64,000 bases of DNA from Gilliamella sp. App4-10 (GCF_001690495.1 NZ_LZGS01000035.1:310001-374000), one strand, 5' to 3'; positions 1 through 10,384 are shown, counted from the first letter of the stretch. A program made the numbers and translations. Notes: generated from the letters alone by a model not told the origin.

Positions 1-1210
1 CTAACTCTTGGTAATGTTGACGTAGCGCTTTATCACCCTCTAAAATTTTAGCTACTTTAGTATAGGTTAATCTGGCATGTGAATTCATCACCGCTTCGTA
101 AAACTCATAGCCTGTTAATCGCCCTTTGTTAGACACGGTCATTTCGCAAACTAAACATAAACGATCAACTTGTGGATTTAACGAACAAAGTCCATTAGAT
201 AATACTTCGGGAAGCATTGGTACAACTCGTGATGGAAAGTAAACCGATGTACCACGCAAGCAGGCTTCTTTATCTAAGGCTTTATCAGGTCTAACATAAT
301 AACTCACATCGGCAATCGCCACCCATAAACGATAGCCCCCACCACGATTTTTTTGGCAATAAACCGCATCATCAAAGTCCCGTGCATCTTCACCATCAAT
401 AGTGACTAAAGGCAATTGACGCAGATCTTTTCGCCCTTTTTTAGCACTTTCTGGCACTTGTTCGGTAAATTTGCTCACTTCTTTTTCAACAGCTTGTGGT
501 AATTCATAAGGAATTTCGTGGTTTCGTAGTGCAATATCAATCGCCAAATTGGTTCCCATGATCTCACCAAGCACTTCTTTTATAATACCGACGGCTTTTT
601 GACGACGTTCCGGGCGTTGCTGTAATTCAACCACGACTACCGTTCCCATACGAACCGTGCGATCAGGTTTGCCAGCAATTAAAATATCAAAGTTTAAACG
701 GCTGTCATCAGGCACAACAAAACCAATGCCTTGCTCAACAAAATATCGCCCAACAATTTGATTATTGCGTGGTTCTAAAATTCGTACAACCCGAGCTTCC
801 ATTTTTCCACGATATTTAGTGCCCATTGGCTGCGCTAAGATCACATCACCTTGTAAAACTTTTTTCATTTGCTCTGGCGATAAAAAATAGTCTTCAAGAC
901 GCCCTTCAACGCGTAAGAAACCAAATCCATCACGATGCGCAATTACACTGCCTTTAACCATGTCGAATTTTTCAGGTAAGGCATAACATTTACGGCGCGT
1001 AAACACAACTTGCCCGTCACGCTCCATAGCCCGCAAGCGACGATGCAACGCCACTTTTTGTTCTTCATCTTTAATAGCAACAGCTTGGGCAATTTTTTCT
1101 AAACTTGCCGGTTTTGCTTCTTGTTTAAGGTAATCTAAAATAAGCTCACGGCTAGCAATAGGGGAATCATACTTCTCAGCTTCGCGATCAAAAAATGGAT
1201 CTTTTATCAT
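1..1210 (-). CDS. rnr: Ribonuclease R, 5' part (runs off the window)
   Basis: This is the N-terminal 403 codons of RNase R, a processive 3'-5' exoribonuclease that degrades structured RNA and takes part in rRNA and tmRNA-linked decay. My translation begins [14 protein letters not shown] and contains a winged-helix region (about residues 20-75), cold-shock-like segments ([27 protein letters not shown]) and the start of the RNB catalytic domain with the acidic motif [13 protein letters not shown], which supplies Mg-binding aspartates. The frame is open to base 1, where it reads LRQHYQEL as in enterobacterial RNase R. The ATG is at 1208-1210. The C-terminal half of RNB and the S1 domain lie outside the window. 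Confidence 0.95.
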   Translation of the reverse strand, partial: MIKDPFFDREAEKYDSPIASRELILDYLKQEAKPASLEKIAQAVAIKDEEQKVALHRRLRAMERDGQVVFTRRKCYALPEKFDMVKGSVIAHRDGFGFLRVEGRLEDYFLSPEQMKKVLQGDVILAQPMGTKYRGKMEARVVRILEPRNNQIVGRYFVEQGIGFVVPDDSRLNFDILIAGKPDRTVRMGTVVVVELQQRPERRQKAVGIIKEVLGEIMGTNLAIDIALRNHEIPYELPQAVEKEVSKFTEQVPESAKKGRKDLRQLPLVTIDGEDARDFDDAVYCQKNRGGGYRLWVAIADVSYYVRPDKALDKEACLRGTSVYFPSRVVPMLPEVLSNGLCSLNPQVDRLCLVCEMTVSNKGRLTGYEFYEAVMNSHARLTYTKVAKILEGDKALRQHYQEL

Positions 1211-1820
1211 AAGGGATATCCTGTGACTAATATTAGCGCTAGCATAACATAGAGTGCTATAACTTAAAATGAAGATTCAATTTATAAACAAGCGTCAAAA
1301 TGTTGTTAACCTATTTTAATGTAGGATTTTGTCAGTATTCGATACTAGACTTAAAAAACGATAAGAATCAAAATTCCAAATAATGGGAACGTTTGTTGCC
1401 GAAAAATAAAGCCTTTTTATTTTTGTGAATGGAGTAAATTGGGTGCAGTGGTTTCGGACGTTTGTCGTTTAGGTGCTCCAAATAGCTATAATGACCACGT
1501 CCGAGTTAGTTTTTTGCGAATTCCCCTAAAAACCCCCCCGCGCTGGGCAGCAGAATGAGACCTTCTGCTGCCCAGCGCAATTACTCGTATCATCCTGATA
1601 CTCGCCCTCATCGAGGCCATCTTTGATTTGCTTAGATGCTCGAATTTGTTCCAAACAAATTTGGCTCTCGGCAAAGCATAGCATAGCCTTGCCAAACATC
1701 CCTATTTAGCGTGCTAACTGACTATATTAGCGTCATATTCTGACACAGGAATAAGACAAACAACATAGTCAATTATTTTTGGAGGTTATTTTGTTTTTAT
1801 AATTATCTTGATGATTTTAT
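1211..1820. other. Intergenic region between rnr and the CRISPR array
   Basis: There is no convincing gene in these 610 bases. The left part (1211-1430) is AT-rich and must hold the rnr promoter. The middle (about 1490-1700) is clearly more GC-rich than the surroundings and contains a perfect inverted repeat annotated separately. A 69-codon minus-strand frame crosses this patch (1486-1695), but it has no recognisable family and spans the hairpin. I treat the patch as possible foreign or remnant DNA. Confidence 0.5.
1540..1578. repeat. Perfect 16-bp inverted repeat in a GC-rich patch
   Basis: The arms GCGCTGGGCAGCAGAA (1540-1555) and its exact complement (1563-1578) flank a 7-base loop. On the minus strand the hairpin is followed by a run of seven G and then five T, so it could act as a terminator in that direction, but no gene feeds it convincingly. 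It could also be the end of a decayed mobile element. No coding assignment is possible. Confidence 0.7.
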
Positions 1821-2328
1821 TTTAATTACCGCGTATACGGCGTTAAAGGCGTTATTCTTTCATCAGCTTAGAGGGAGCTATTTCTAAACTGCCTATACGG
1901 CGTTAAAGATTTGACGTATAACCATTTTACCTTCTAGAATTTTCTAAACCGCCTATACGGCGTTAAAGAAAGTGACAATTAGTACATTTGGTGAAGCAAT
2001 TTTCTAAACCGCCTATACGGCGTTAAAGAGATATCAGGATCTGCAGCCGGATTTTACGCATTTCTAAACCGCCTATACGGCGTTAAAGTCTATGTTGGAC
2101 AGTTAAAATACGGCTTAAATTTTCTAAACCGCCTATACGGCGTTAAAGTGGATTTATTGCGACACAGCATTGAATGCGACTTTCTAAACCGCCTATACGG
2201 CGTTAAAGTGCCTGTTGCGGTGTGTGGCGCAACGGCAATGTTTCTAAACCGCCTATACGGCGTTAAAGTAACTGCAATTTATAACCGCATTTTAGAAAAA
2301 TTTCTAAACCGCCTATACGGCGTTAAAG
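1821..2328 (-). CRISPR. Type I-F CRISPR array, 9 repeats and 8 spacers
   Basis: Nine 28-base repeats occur at exact 60-base spacing: 1821-1848, 1881-1908, 1941-1968, 2001-2028, 2061-2088, 2121-2148, 2181-2208, 2241-2268 and 2301-2328. They separate eight different 32-base spacers. Read on the minus strand, each repeat starts CTTTAACGCCGTATAGGC and ends GGTTTAGAAA. The stem CGCC/GGCG, the 28/32 geometry and the TTAGAAA end are typical of type I-F (Csy/Cas6f). The leftmost repeat is strongly degenerate and the next has one change, so transcription runs leftwards from a leader on the right. The last seven repeats are identical. No cas gene is present in the window. Confidence 0.97.
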
Positions 2329-2530
2329 TAGAACTTAAGATTCGATAAGCCCTGCTTTATAAAGATAAACGACAATTTCATCTTTGAAAACCCTTTTTTT
2401 GAGCTGTTTTTTAATATACTGATTTTATTGAATTTTAAATTGTTGTTAGAAAAAGGGTTAGCAGAAGTTTTAATTCAAAAAAATTCTAAAAAAATAAATT
2501 AAATAAAATCAATACGTTTTCTGACTAATT
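2329..2530 (-). promoter_or_regulatory. CRISPR leader (AT-rich)
   Basis: This very AT-rich stretch lies at the conserved end of the array, opposite the decayed terminal repeat. That is where a leader carrying the array promoter and the IHF and adaptation signals should lie. On the minus strand it contains a tract reading CTCAAAAAAAGGGTT near 2390-2405, as often seen in I-F leaders. Position and composition are the evidence; no promoter was mapped. Confidence 0.6.
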
Positions 2531-2542
2531 GTTAGTTAGTAG

Positions 2543-2571
2543 TTGGTTGTTTTTTTCAAAAAAACAACCAA
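2543..2571 (-). terminator. Possible purD terminator (AT-rich palindrome)
   Basis: A perfect 14-bp palindrome with a single-base loop (arms TTGGTTGTTTTTTT and its complement) ends six bases beyond the purD stop. It is placed as a terminator for the purHD operon, but it has no T-run of its own beyond the stem, so its efficiency is uncertain. Confidence 0.4.
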
Positions 2572-2577
2572 TCACCA

Positions 2578-3867
2578 CTATTTGTTTTGTTCCCGCTCAA
2601 TCGCACGATAGCCAATATCATGGCGATAAAAACAGCCATGCCAATAAATACTTTTTATTTGCTGATAAGCACGCTGTTGTGCATCGAGTACCGTATTTCC
2701 TAATGTGGTCACACACAACACTCGTCCACCGTTGGTGTATAAGTTGCCATTTTCTAAACTAGTACCGGCATGGAAAATTTTGCAATCATCGGTTGATTCT
2801 GCCGGTAGTCCAAAAATCGCATCTTGGGTATTATATTCGCCTGGGTAGCCACCTGCAGCTAGCACCACGCCTAATGCAGGTCTTGGATCCCATTTTGATT
2901 GTACGGTATCTAATTTACCATCAACTGCAGCCAAGCAGAGTCTGACTAAATCTGATTGCATTCGCATCATTATTGGCTGTGTTTCGGGATCGCCAAATCG
3001 GCAATTAAACTCAATAACTTTTGGATTACCTTCTTTATCAATCATTACACCTGCATATAAAAAGCCAACATAAACATTGCCTTCTTGCGCCATGCCATCA
3101 ACCGTTGGGTAGATGATTTCATCCATTATTCGTTTAAAAACAGCATCACTCACCACTGGTGCTGGCGAATATGCCCCCATACCACCAGTATTTAATCCTG
3201 TATCACCATCACCAACTCGTTTATGGTCTTGGCTTGTTGCCATGGGTTCGACATTTTTGCCATCCACCATGACAATAAAGCTGGCTTCTTCACCATCGAG
3301 AAACTCTTCAATCACTACTCGGTGACCGGCATCACCAAAGGCATTACCGGCTAGCATATCACGGACAGCATCTTCAGCTTCTTTCACTGTCATGGCAACA
3401 ATCACCCCTTTACCTGCCGCTAGCCCATCAGCCTTAATCACAATCGGTGCACCCTTTTCACGAATATAGGCAATGGCTGGAGCGACTTCGGTAAAGTTTT
3501 GATATTCTGCGGTGGGGATTTTGTGGCGAGCTAAGAAGTCTTTAGTAAAGGCTTTTGACCCTTCAAGTTGTGCAGCGGCTTTAGTTGGTCCAAAGATTTT
3601 TAATCCCGCTTTTTGGAAGCTATCAACAATGCCAATTACTAACGGAGCTTCGGGTCCCACTATAGTTAAATCGATTTGTTCTTGTTGGGCAAAATTGAGT
3701 AATCCCCCCACATCGGTTGCTTTAATATTAATATTTTCTAAGCCTGATTCAAGTGCAGTACCTGCATTACCTGGCGCAACAAAGACTTTTGATACTAATG
3801 GCGATTGTGTGACTTTCCAAGCAAGTGCATGTTCACGCCCACCATTACCTATGATTAAAACTTTCAT
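2578..3867 (-). CDS. purD: Phosphoribosylamine-glycine ligase (GARS)
   Basis: PurD condenses phosphoribosylamine with glycine using ATP, the second step of de novo purine synthesis. The 429-residue protein starts MKVLIIGNGGREHALAWK, the conserved N-terminal nucleotide-fold motif. It has the ATP-grasp core with KADGLAAGKGVIVA (about residues 145-158), EEFLDGEEASF, the DHKRVGDGDTGLNTGGMGAYSP block, and EFNCRFGDPETQ near residue 290. The length equals that of E. coli PurD. It lies 109 bases downstream of purH on the same strand, the standard purHD operon. The extreme C-terminus (FYRHDIGYRAIEREQNK) matches the enterobacterial end. Confidence 0.97.
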   Translation of the reverse strand: MKVLIIGNGGREHALAWKVTQSPLVSKVFVAPGNAGTALESGLENINIKATDVGGLLNFAQQEQIDLTIVGPEAPLVIGIVDSFQKAGLKIFGPTKAAAQLEGSKAFTKDFLARHKIPTAEYQNFTEVAPAIAYIREKGAPIVIKADGLAAGKGVIVAMTVKEAEDAVRDMLAGNAFGDAGHRVVIEEFLDGEEASFIVMVDGKNVEPMATSQDHKRVGDGDTGLNTGGMGAYSPAPVVSDAVFKRIMDEIIYPTVDGMAQEGNVYVGFLYAGVMIDKEGNPKVIEFNCRFGDPETQPIMMRMQSDLVRLCLAAVDGKLDTVQSKWDPRPALGVVLAAGGYPGEYNTQDAIFGLPAESTDDCKIFHAGTSLENGNLYTNGGRVLCVTTLGNTVLDAQQRAYQQIKSIYWHGCFYRHDIGYRAIEREQNK

Positions 3868-3976
3868 AAAAGATCCTTTAAATACTTCAACCTAAAAAAG
3901 GAGTGTCAATTTTTAAGTTTGACAAAACCAAGTAATCTATTTTAATAAATTAATGACTGACTCATTTTATAAATCA

Positions 3977-5569
3977 TTAATGTCTAAAGTGGCGCATATG
4001 AGTAAAAATCATCGCAATATTGTGCTCATTCGCCGCTTGGATCACTTCGTCATCGCGAATCGATCCACCTGGCTGAATAACACAAGTCACCCCTGCAGCG
4101 GCAGCAGCGTCAATTCCATCTCTAAATGGGAAAAACGCATCTGATGCAACAACAGAACCTGCAACGTCTAGATTTTCGTCTTGCGCTTTAATGCTCGCGA
4201 TTTTTGCGGAATAAACTCGGCTCATTTGACCTGCTCCAATACCAATTGTCATGTTATCTTTTGCATAAACAATGGCATTCGATTTAACAAATTTAGCCAC
4301 TTTCCAACAAAATAGCGCATCGGAAAGCTCTTGGTCTGTTGGCTTACGTTTGGTGACTACCATTAATACATCTGGCGATATCATGCCTACATCACGATCT
4401 TGCACTAACAAACCACCATTGACACGTTTAAAATCTAAACTTGCCGACGCTGATGTTGACCACTCGCCACATTCAAGCACGCGCACATTTTTTTTAGCTT
4501 GTATGATGGTGAGTGCTTCTTGGCTGACTGAAGGTGCAATAATCACTTCAACAAATTGTTTATCAACAATCGTTTGGGCGGTTTTAGCATCTAACGCTCT
4601 ATTAAACGCAATAATGCCACCAAAAGCTGAAGTTGGGTCTGTTTTAAAGGCTTTTTCATAAGCGTTTAGAATGTTATCGCTAACGGCAACACCACAAGGG
4701 TTTGCATGTTTTACAATCACACAAGCGGGCTCGTCAAATGATTTTACGCATTCAAGTGCAGCGTCGGTATCAGCAATATTATTATAAGAAAGTGCTTTAC
4801 CTTGCAGTTGCTTTGCTGTGGCAATCGAGGCTTCTTTGACATCTTGCTCAACATAAAAAGCTGCTTGCTGATGGGCATTTTCGCCGTAACGCATATTCTG
4901 TTTTTTAATGAATTGTAGATTTAACGTCCTAGGAAACTCACCCGATGGTTCATTGGTTTCACCCATATACGGGGGGACTAATTGCCCAAAATAGTTGGCA
5001 ATCATGCCGTCATATTTAGCTGTGTGTTCAAAGGCTTTAATTGCAAGGTTAAAGCGGTATTCAAAAGAAAGGGAATTTTGGTTATCATCCATCATGTTAA
5101 TGATATTGGCATAATCACCACAATCAACCACAATGGCGACATATTTATGATTTTTAGCGGCCGATCGTACCATCGTCGGGCCACCAATATCGATGTTTTC
5201 AACGGCTTCTTCTAACGTGCAATTGGTGTTAGAAACCGTTTGTACAAATGGGTAAAGATTGACAACCACCATATCGATTGGCGTAATTTGATGTTGTTGC
5301 ATCACGTCATCATCAATCCCTCGTCGCCCTAGAATCGCCCCATGAATTTTGGGATGTAACGTTTTAACTCGTCCATCCATCATTTCAGGAAATCCGGTAT
5401 AGTCAGAAACTTCTGTTACAGGTATCTGGTTTTCCATTAACAATTTTGCCGTTCCCCCTGTTGAAAGAAGTTCCACATTTCGTTCTGATAAGGCTTTGGC
5501 AAACTCTAAAATACCGGTTTTATCGGACACACTAAGTAAAGCACGGCGGATGGGACGAAACTGCTGCAT
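3977..5569 (-). CDS. purH: Bifunctional AICAR transformylase / IMP cyclohydrolase
   Basis: PurH carries out the last two steps of IMP synthesis: formylation of AICAR with 10-formyl-THF, then ring closure. The N-terminal IMP cyclohydrolase (MGS-like) domain shows [28 protein letters not shown] and [19 protein letters not shown]. The C-terminal AICAR transformylase domain shows [26 protein letters not shown] and the end motif [28 protein letters not shown]. At 530 residues it is full length. It is the first gene of purHD. A TATAAT-like hexamer at 5618-5623 (minus strand) is a plausible -10 element. I did not find a clear PurR box. Confidence 0.97.
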   Translation of the reverse strand: MQQFRPIRRALLSVSDKTGILEFAKALSERNVELLSTGGTAKLLMENQIPVTEVSDYTGFPEMMDGRVKTLHPKIHGAILGRRGIDDDVMQQHQITPIDMVVVNLYPFVQTVSNTNCTLEEAVENIDIGGPTMVRSAAKNHKYVAIVVDCGDYANIINMMDDNQNSLSFEYRFNLAIKAFEHTAKYDGMIANYFGQLVPPYMGETNEPSGEFPRTLNLQFIKKQNMRYGENAHQQAAFYVEQDVKEASIATAKQLQGKALSYNNIADTDAALECVKSFDEPACVIVKHANPCGVAVSDNILNAYEKAFKTDPTSAFGGIIAFNRALDAKTAQTIVDKQFVEVIIAPSVSQEALTIIQAKKNVRVLECGEWSTSASASLDFKRVNGGLLVQDRDVGMISPDVLMVVTKRKPTDQELSDALFCWKVAKFVKSNAIVYAKDNMTIGIGAGQMSRVYSAKIASIKAQDENLDVAGSVVASDAFFPFRDGIDAAAAAGVTCVIQPGGSIRDDEVIQAANEHNIAMIFTHMRHFRH

Positions 5570-5726
5570 GAGGGAGGCTCCGAAGTTGATATCTACAATC
5601 TTAGTTATTGAGCCAACATTATATATAAATTAAAGATAGATGTTGAGTATTAACTTGTTAAAAAATATCGAAACAGTGAATGATAATGTTTGACTTTTAT
5701 CATAGAATTAACGCTTAACAATTATG

Positions 5727-5760
5727 GTTGCTCCTCCTAAAGCTGGAGCAACTTTTCTTT
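5727..5760 (+). terminator. Hairpin with T-rich tail between DUF823 gene and purH
   Basis: The arms GTTGCTCC (5727-5734) and GGAGCAAC (5745-5752) are followed by TTTTCTTT on the plus strand. The genes on both sides are on the minus strand, so the tail faces the wrong way for the DUF823 gene that ends at 5822. The stem could still stop or protect that transcript. Confidence 0.45.
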
Positions 5761-5821
5761 GGTCGACTTGACTTTAATTACACATAATCCAATCTGCCAT
5801 TCAAAGATCAAGAAATAAACG

Positions 5822-7294
5822 CTAAGGATAGACGCATATCCCATTGTAGTTCCAATCTTTGCTATTGTTGCTAATCATACCATCTGTCGTTGAGACCATG
5901 AAATGATGAGTGCTATCCTTCTCATCATTTGTCCAGAGATATGAAGTGGCTCGAAAATCGGTGTAACTTAACAAACTACCCCATTCGCTGAGAAAACCTG
6001 CGCCGATCCGGCGCTGGTAATTATTATTATTTGATGGCGGCGTGGCACCAACTGAACCTTCACAGAGTGCAATGTTTCCACTAAAACAACCTGCATTGGT
6101 AAGATCTTTTACTTGTGGAAGACGATATCCTAGGCTTGTACACCACGTTGCTGTGGCGGGAGCTGAATCAATTTTACTTCCGCGACTGACAAACCACTTT
6201 TGCAAAACAAATCCATATTTTAACACCGTTTGCCCACTACTATCTTTACCCTCTAATTCGAATAACTGTGGTAAGGTAGGTTTTGGCATTGGATTAGGTT
6301 TGTCGCTGTCCCATTGACCTCTTGCTTCTGGACCTGTTAGTGTAACCCGAACATTAGTACCGCTTTTATTCGGTGTCATGGTGGCAGTTATCCCCCCTTG
6401 CGTGACCGGAGCCCAAACTAGTGGACCACTTTCACTTCCTATTATATCTAAATAAAAATATAAACCATCAGCACCTGTGGTCGGAAAATTACGGTTATAA
6501 GATGCGGGTGTGGTAGATTGAGTAATAAAACCTTGACCAGATTTCCATATGTCAGCAGGACCGATGGAATCCACTGTTTCATTTTGTATATTATCAGTTT
6601 TTAAGTAACAAATTGCAAAAGATGCTTTTGGATTGATATAATAAGTTTCTGTCCTGTCTTCGAAAAGACTAATTTTAGGTGAACCATACAGCGTACTTAA
6701 ACTACTACCTGAGCTTCTTAATACCACTTTATAAGGTGAATTACAAACATTCAAAACTTCACTACGCTCCACTGCGTGATCATATTTATCGGTGATGTTA
6801 ACCTCTAAACTACCTGTTGCACTTACGCCATTTGTGCCCTGTCCATCGCCATCATCATCTCTCCAGTAGTTATAAGAATCACCAATAAGTGCACTTAAAT
6901 CGATTGAACTCTTTGATGTGGGTATAAACATACTAATATCAGCAAAACTCTCATTTACATTAGGTAATACTATTGGGGTTGCGGGTGATGAATTATTGTT
7001 TTTTTGAGTAATAGTTGTACCATCCGATAAGGTGATACCTAATAATCCATCAGTTTCATAAGCTTTTGTTATACCATCATTAAACGTTAAATATGGTGCG
7101 GTACCTTGGATGGTATTGATGGTAGTGGCTGATAAAGCTTGTGAATCTAATGAATATGATAACAATAACGAAGCCAATACTAAAAATAATTTAGATGATA
7201 AAAATAAAGTTGCAGAAAATACTCGGCTAGAGCGATACTTTAAAAAGTTTAATACATAAGGTTGCCAGTTCCTTATGTTCAGGCCATACAACAT
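5822..7294 (-). CDS. Secreted DUF823-family (adhesin/ZirS-like) protein
   Basis: This 490-residue protein has a long hydrophobic N-terminus (about residues 25-52, LFLSSKLFLVLASLLLSYSL) that looks like a signal peptide. The middle is rich in Ser, Thr and Asn. The C-terminal ~230 residues carry the hallmarks of the DUF823 domain found in Salmonella and Providencia adhesin-like and Zir-type secreted proteins: DGLYFYLDIIG, PVTQGGITATM, VTLTGPEA, KYGFVLQKWFVSRG, a WCTSLGYRLPQVKDLTNAGC block, RRIGAGFLSEWG, and a final CVYP. There is no outer-membrane barrel, so it is a secreted or periplasmic substrate rather than an autotransporter. A partner transporter gene is not adjacent. The family call rests on recall of motifs; function in adhesion is inference. 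Confidence 0.7.
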   Translation of the reverse strand: MLYGLNIRNWQPYVLNFLKYRSSRVFSATLFLSSKLFLVLASLLLSYSLDSQALSATTINTIQGTAPYLTFNDGITKAYETDGLLGITLSDGTTITQKNNNSSPATPIVLPNVNESFADISMFIPTSKSSIDLSALIGDSYNYWRDDDGDGQGTNGVSATGSLEVNITDKYDHAVERSEVLNVCNSPYKVVLRSSGSSLSTLYGSPKISLFEDRTETYYINPKASFAICYLKTDNIQNETVDSIGPADIWKSGQGFITQSTTPASYNRNFPTTGADGLYFYLDIIGSESGPLVWAPVTQGGITATMTPNKSGTNVRVTLTGPEARGQWDSDKPNPMPKPTLPQLFELEGKDSSGQTVLKYGFVLQKWFVSRGSKIDSAPATATWCTSLGYRLPQVKDLTNAGCFSGNIALCEGSVGATPPSNNNNYQRRIGAGFLSEWGSLLSYTDFRATSYLWTNDEKDSTHHFMVSTTDGMISNNSKDWNYNGICVYP

Positions 7295-7691
7295 AACTTC
7301 CCATCCGTCAAGTGATCTTTTGTGTTATTTATCTTTTTGGGTTGTTAGCTTTTAGAATAAGCTACATTTATTTTAATTAGTTTAAATTATAACCGCTTAG
7401 AAAGAAATTGACTACTTTTTTAGTTAAATATTTGTAAATATTTGTTAATTGTTTTTCAATTAGGTTTTGTGAAAAGCCTGAAAATTTTCAGAAAGCTAGT
7501 GTTTGAATATAAAATATTTTTAATTGAGTTGAAATTGTTGGCGTATTCTAGCCTCAAATAAATAGCAATAAATAATAGCCTTCAGATGTTGTAAAAAATT
7601 AGTGTGTTTTTTATAGAAAAAACATGCAAATATCGCATTGATTTTATTTATTTTTATTTTGTAAAGCGCTAAACGTTTTTAAAGTGAAATT
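7295..7691. other. AT-rich intergenic region upstream of the DUF823 gene
   Basis: About 400 bases of AT-rich DNA hold no supported gene. The part near 7295-7450 must hold the promoter of the divergently placed DUF823 gene; no strong promoter or operator stands out. Confidence 0.5.
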
Positions 7692-7720
7692 AAAAAAAAT
7701 CAGGCATAAATATGCCTGAT
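7692..7720 (-). terminator. Rho-independent terminator after era
   Basis: On the minus strand the stem ATCAGGCATA/TATGCCTGAT is followed by eight T. It lies 26 bases past the era stop and closes the lepA-lepB-rnc-era transcription unit. Confidence 0.9.
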
Positions 7721-7746
7721 TAATCAAAAAAGATCGAGTAAGATCT

Positions 7747-8652
7747 TTAATCATCACTATAGCCTAAACTTCGTAATGCTCGTTCATCATCCGCCCAACC
7801 TGCTTTGACTTTTACCCAAAGCTCTAGATGGACTTTATTATCAAAAAATGACTGCATGTCTTTACGAGCTTCAATCCCTATTTTTTTGATCTTTTCACCT
7901 TTATTGCCGATGACCATTTTCTTTTGTCCATCGCGTTCAACTAAAATTAATCCATTAATTCGATACATTCCATTACGTTCGTCAACTTTGAATTGTTCAA
8001 TTTCAACAGTTACCGAATAAGGTAATTCATCACCTAAAAAACGCATCAGTTTTTCACGGATGATTTCCGATGCCATAAAGCGTTGCGACCGATCGGTAAT
8101 GTAATCTTCTGGGAAATGGTGTTCGCCTTTGGGTAAGTGTTTTTTGACGATATTTTTGATAATATCAACACCTTCACCTTTTTCAGCGCTAATTGGCACA
8201 ACATCAAGAAAGTTAATTTTTTGGCTGATTGTTTGAATATGCGGTAATAGTTGTGTTTTGTCGGTAACGTTATCAATCTTATTAATGACTAGCAAAACTG
8301 GACTTTTGCAGTCTTTTAGTTTGTTAGCGACCATTTCATCATCGTCATTCCAATGTGTCCCTTCAACTACAAAAATCACTAGCTCCACATCACCAATTGA
8401 ACTGCTTGCTGCACGATTCATTAAGCGATTAATGGCTCTTTTTTCTTCAATATGGAGTCCAGGTGTATCAATATAGATAATTTGGTCATTATTCTGTGTG
8501 TCGATACCGACAATGCGATGGCGGGTCGTTTGCGCTTTGCGTGATGTAATCGAAACTTTTTGACCAAGTAACTGGTTTAATAGTGTTGATTTACCTACAT
8601 TTGGTCGCCCAATAATGGCGACAAATCCACAATGTTGTGTTGTTTCTATCAT
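7747..8652 (-). CDS. era: GTPase Era, 16S rRNA binding
   Basis: Era is an essential GTPase that binds the 3' end of 16S rRNA and assists 30S maturation. At 301 residues it matches the usual length. G1 is GRPNVGKS (residues 15-22), G3 is DTPG, G4 is NKID, and the C-terminal KH domain has the [15 protein letters not shown] loop. It overlaps the rnc stop by four bases (ATGA), as in the conserved lepB-rnc-era operon, which implies translational coupling. recO, which often follows, is not here; a terminator comes next. Confidence 0.97.
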   Translation of the reverse strand: MIETTQHCGFVAIIGRPNVGKSTLLNQLLGQKVSITSRKAQTTRHRIVGIDTQNNDQIIYIDTPGLHIEEKRAINRLMNRAASSSIGDVELVIFVVEGTHWNDDDEMVANKLKDCKSPVLLVINKIDNVTDKTQLLPHIQTISQKINFLDVVPISAEKGEGVDIIKNIVKKHLPKGEHHFPEDYITDRSQRFMASEIIREKLMRFLGDELPYSVTVEIEQFKVDERNGMYRINGLILVERDGQKKMVIGNKGEKIKKIGIEARKDMQSFFDNKVHLELWVKVKAGWADDERALRSLGYSDD

Positions 8653-9323
8653 TTTATACCTAATTGGTTGAGTGCTTCTTGTGCGGCAGTTTGTTCTGCT
8701 TTTCGGCGACTTAAGCCACGACCTAAATATTGGCGACTATCGTTATCGATTTTGCATTGAATTAAGAATTCTTGCTCGTGGTTATCGCCGATGACTTCTA
8801 GTATCAAATAGCATGGGCGGGGGCGATGAGTTCCTTGTAAATATTCTTGCAATCTTGTTTTTGCATCTTTTTGTTTAATACCTGGTTGGATTTGGTTTAA
8901 ACGGCTTTGATACCACGATAAGATTAGCTGGCGAATTGTCTCAATGTTGCTATCTAAGTAAATGGCACCAATAATGGCCTCAACGGCATCAGAAATAATC
9001 GACTCACGACGAAATCCACCACTTTTTAATTCGCCTTGTCCTAAAATTAGGTGATCACCTAATTTGAAATCTTTGCCCATTTCGGCAAGTGTTTGCCCGC
9101 AAACTAACGTTGCTCGCATTTGGCTTAGGTCGCCTTCGTCTTGTTTGACAAAACGGTGATAGAGTTCATCGGCAATGACAAAACTTAAAATAGAATCCCC
9201 TAAAAACTCTAAACGCTCGTTATGTAGTTTATTAGCACTTCGATGAGTAAGTGCTAATTCAAGTAGAGATATATCTTGAAACTGATAACCGATTGATTGT
9301 TGTATTTGAGTAAATTTTTTCAT
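8649..9323 (-). CDS. rnc: Ribonuclease III
   Basis: RNase III cuts double-stranded RNA in rRNA precursors and several mRNA leaders. The 224-residue protein has the signature [11 protein letters not shown] (residues 36-46) with catalytic acidic residues, a second acidic cluster at [13 protein letters not shown], and a C-terminal double-stranded RNA-binding domain ([10 protein letters not shown] to [16 protein letters not shown]). It sits 11 bases after lepB and overlaps era. The hairpin in the pnp leader of this window is a probable target. Confidence 0.97.
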   Translation of the reverse strand: MKKFTQIQQSIGYQFQDISLLELALTHRSANKLHNERLEFLGDSILSFVIADELYHRFVKQDEGDLSQMRATLVCGQTLAEMGKDFKLGDHLILGQGELKSGGFRRESIISDAVEAIIGAIYLDSNIETIRQLILSWYQSRLNQIQPGIKQKDAKTRLQEYLQGTHRPRPCYLILEVIGDNHEQEFLIQCKIDNDSRQYLGRGLSRRKAEQTAAQEALNQLGIK

Positions 9324-9334
9324 AGTTTTGGTTT

Positions 9335-10336
9335 TTAATGTATGCGACCAATACGACTAAAGCGGATTCCCGTTGGCCATTCGTTTGGTTGTTTTTCAAA
9401 GCTGATCCAAATTGCTGTTGCTTTACCAACAAAGTTGGCTTTGGGCACAAAACCAAAGTATCGGCTATCGCCACTGTTATCTCGGTTGTCGCCCATCATA
9501 AAGTAATGATCTTGTGGCACGACCCAAGTGGCAACAGGTTGATCTTTTTGGTGATAATAATAGTTTGGATCTTCTTGCGTACCTTGCGTTGTTAAAATAT
9601 TGTGTGGCATGCCACCTAAAGTTTCTTGTTGAATGTTCATATTCAATGTCACGATAGATTCAGAATTGACAATACCTTTATCAACATATTGATCTAGCGT
9701 ATAAAAATTAGGGTTTGATTTGAACTGTTCGTGCACTTCTTTCCAGTTACTTGGTTTGCGTTCGCTGTAATGTAAATCGAGTGGCTGTGATTGTTGCCCT
9801 ACACAATTGGAATCCGTTATTTGGCATGCTGGATAGATTAAAATTTGCTTTTCTTTAACCAGATAGACGATTTTGTCGCCGGGCAAACCAACAACGCGTT
9901 TAATCAAATCCATTTGGGGAATATTTGGGTGTTTAAATACAGCCACATCACCACGTTTGGGTTGTCCTGTCGGGATGATGACGGAGTTGGTAATAGGATC
10001 ACGTACGCCATAAGAGAATTTTTCAACCGCAATAAAGTCGCCGACTAATAAAGTCTGCATCATTGACCCTGATGGAATTTGAAACGGTTCATAAATAAAT
10101 GAACGAATAACAAACACCACAAACAAAACAGGAAAAAACGATGCTAAGCTTTCGACCCAGCCTTTGGGTTTACCAACTTCGGCAAGTATTTTTCCATCTA
10201 CTTCGCCATTGCTTTGGATTCGAACTTCTTCAACTTTACGCTGCCTTGCTGGTTTCCATTTAAATTTTTCTAAAAACCAAAAAATACCCGTAATAAATGT
10301 TGCTAGTGTTAATATGATGGCAAACGTCCCAGCCAT
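9335..10336 (-). CDS. lepB: Signal peptidase I
   Basis: LepB removes signal peptides on the periplasmic face of the inner membrane. It has an N-terminal membrane segment (residues ~1-22) and a second around residues 66-80. The catalytic serine lies in [14 protein letters not shown] (near residue 90) and the catalytic lysine in the [12 protein letters not shown] region. The C-terminal box is [14 protein letters not shown]. At 333 residues it is close to the E. coli protein (324). It sits 48 bases downstream of lepA. Confidence 0.97.
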   Translation of the reverse strand: MAGTFAIILTLATFITGIFWFLEKFKWKPARQRKVEEVRIQSNGEVDGKILAEVGKPKGWVESLASFFPVLFVVFVIRSFIYEPFQIPSGSMMQTLLVGDFIAVEKFSYGVRDPITNSVIIPTGQPKRGDVAVFKHPNIPQMDLIKRVVGLPGDKIVYLVKEKQILIYPACQITDSNCVGQQSQPLDLHYSERKPSNWKEVHEQFKSNPNFYTLDQYVDKGIVNSESIVTLNMNIQQETLGGMPHNILTTQGTQEDPNYYYHQKDQPVATWVVPQDHYFMMGDNRDNSGDSRYFGFVPKANFVGKATAIWISFEKQPNEWPTGIRFSRIGRIH

Positions 10337-10384
10337 TTTTCTTCCTCTTTAAATAAATCTTCTTATCGATTTGTTTTTAATTAA

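Noticed and set aside
1486-1695. 69-codon minus-strand frame in the GC-rich patch
   Set aside because: It crosses the perfect inverted repeat, has no ribosome site I could support and resembles no protein family.
1849-2300. Possible self-targeting of the P2-type element by CRISPR spacers
   Set aside because: By eye I found no spacer matching the element in the window; a proper alignment was not possible, so no claim is made.
2148-2348. 66-codon plus-strand frame containing four FLNRLYGVK repeats
   Set aside because: It is a translation of the CRISPR repeats and spacers; the peptide repeats follow the 60-base CRISPR period.
5570-5821. PurR operator upstream of purH
   Set aside because: No segment fits the PurR consensus well enough; only a TATAAT-like hexamer and a hairpin are visible.
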